Part shown: positions 27,767-28,382 of the stretch, in pieces
Layout: the number at the start of each line of letters is the position of its first letter
Position numbering within the stretch: the stretch's first letter is position 1
Assembly: GCA_963632825.1 (NCBI GenBank)
Contig: CAVGWF010000015.1
Location: 1-28,382, forward strand
DNA length: 28,382 nucleotides
Direction: 5' to 3'
Origin: F23-B02 sp963632825
Lineage (GTDB): Bacteria > Bacillota > Clostridia > Oscillospirales > Oscillospiraceae
The notes under the pieces: generated by a model
What the model was told of the DNA's origin: nothing
The model's database searches: none
What the model saw: the letters and a program-made list of their open reading frames with translations, nothing else
Position numbers and translations under genes: made by a program

Positions 27767-28382
27767 CACTGGACTATTACTACGGGGATCAGGCAGAACA
27801 GTTCTCCTTCTACCGTATCCCCAAGGTGCTGTTCACAGATAGTCGGTTCAAAGACATTTCGGCAGAGGCAAAAATTCTCTACGGTCTGCTCCTTGACCGC
27901 ATGAGCCTGTCTGCCAAGAATGGCTGGCTGGATCAGGAGGGGCGCGTGTATATCGTCTATACCGTTGAAGATATCATGGACGCACTTGCCTGTGCTTCTC
28001 AGAAGGCCATGAAGCTGCTGAACGAACTGGACGATAAATGCGGGCTTATCGAGCGCAAGCGGCAGGGTCTCGGCAAGCCCAATCTCATTTACGTCAAGAA
28101 TTTTGTAGCCGCGCCGGAATCAAAATTCAAGAATGGTGAAAATCAAAATTCAGGACTTTTGAAAATCGAAACTCAAGAATTTCCAAAATCAAAAGGTAGT
28201 AATACTGAGAAGAACAATACTGATTTTAACGATACTGAGTCTCTTCCCTTCACTTCGTTCAGAGACGGTCAAAAGCGGGAATCGAAAGGAAACGATGCGG
28301 AGCGAAGAGCGCAGTACAGAGAGCTTATCATGGAGAATATCAGCTATGACGTTCTGCTGCTGGACTTGCCGTATGACAAGGA
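27763..28382 (+). CDS. Replication initiator protein A (RepA_N), N-terminal part
   Basis: The frame is open to the right edge; 206 residues are visible. Residues 1-115 are a RepA_N (PF06970) domain: YGDQAEQFSFYRIPKVLFTD, then ISAEAKILYGLLLDRMSLSA, GWLDQEGRVYIVYTVEDIM, CASQKAMKLLNEL and GLIERKRQGLGKPNLIYVKN, the winged-helix DNA-binding fold of plasmid and conjugative-element initiators. A low-complexity linker rich in N, K, S and T follows (about 125-170), then the start of a second helical domain (RRAQYRELIMENISYDVLLL) of the kind found after RepA_N in clostridial elements. It would start autonomous replication of the excised element. The start overlaps the Cys-rich gene. Confidence 0.9.
   Translation, partial: MTLDYYYGDQAEQFSFYRIPKVLFTDSRFKDISAEAKILYGLLLDRMSLSAKNGWLDQEGRVYIVYTVEDIMDALACASQKAMKLLNELDDKCGLIERKRQGLGKPNLIYVKNFVAAPESKFKNGENQNSGLLKIETQEFPKSKGSNTEKNNTDFNDTESLPFTSFRDGQKRESKGNDAERRAQYRELIMENISYDVLLLDLPYDK

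Larger units (their letters stand above)
26545..28382 (+). mobile_element. End of an integrative (conjugative) element, continues beyond the window
   Basis: The left boundary is the anticodon loop of the broken tRNA-Ser. To its right come a double-HTH protein, a Cys-rich small protein and a RepA_N initiator, a cargo order I associate with clostridial integrative conjugative elements. Base composition is visibly lower in GC than the chromosomal genes. No integrase or transfer gene is inside the window. The 280 bases before the first gene hold inverted repeats, a CGGCAAAA / TTTTGCCG hairpin (26662-26704) and three GGAGAG-type purine tracts. Confidence 0.7.

Overview
The window looks like a chromosomal stretch of a low-G+C-phylum (Firmicutes/Bacillota) anaerobe of the gut Clostridia type, most like an Oscillospiraceae/Ruminococcaceae member with a fairly GC-rich genome. 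The reasons are strong GGAGG-type ribosome binding sites, near-consensus sigma-A promoters with 17-bp spacers, compact rho-independent terminators between nearly all transcription units, the rpsF-ssb-rpsR order with a zinc-binding S18, an SLH-domain surface protein, a BceB-type permease and a clostridial conjugative-element end. The assignment rests on family recognition, not on a search.

Layout. 1-5.7 kb: tail of a bacitracin-type FtsX permease, a membrane-anchored glycerophosphodiesterase, an MFS transporter translationally coupled to a LOG-family protein, and a secreted SLH protein. 5.9-7.1 kb: rpsF-ssb-rpsR behind a consensus promoter with a folded leader. 7.1-11.5 kb: a long perfect/imperfect inverted repeat, sstT, a PF06541 membrane protein with an internal 54-bp duplication, a Nudix hydrolase, a small membrane protein and a GT2 glycosyltransferase. 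11.6-14.5 kb: HD hydrolase and phosphopantetheinyl transferase, convergent with a TPR protein and a YjjG-type HAD phosphatase. 14.6-17.9 kb: an operator-controlled membrane protein, a CopA-type P1B ATPase and a small HMA protein overlapping its 3' end.

17.9-24.5 kb is the most interesting block: a single-direction operon in which a complete Opp/Dpp/Nik-type ABC importer (binding lipoprotein, two permeases, two ATPases) is bracketed by two paralogous SAM-dependent methyltransferases. Its place just after a copper/HMA cassette suggests, without proving, uptake of a metal, metallophore or other small methylatable ligand. The first permease gene appears to start at an ATT codon.

24.5-28.4 kb is accessory: a zinc-ribbon membrane protein, two decayed genes (a frameshifted, truncated short-chain dehydrogenase and a doubly deleted metallo-beta-lactamase-fold hydrolase), the 3' half of a tRNA-Ser(CGA) with its own terminator, and then the end of an integrative element (double-HTH protein, Cys-rich small protein, RepA_N initiator) that runs off the right edge. 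The tRNA is cut in the anticodon loop, which marks the attachment site.
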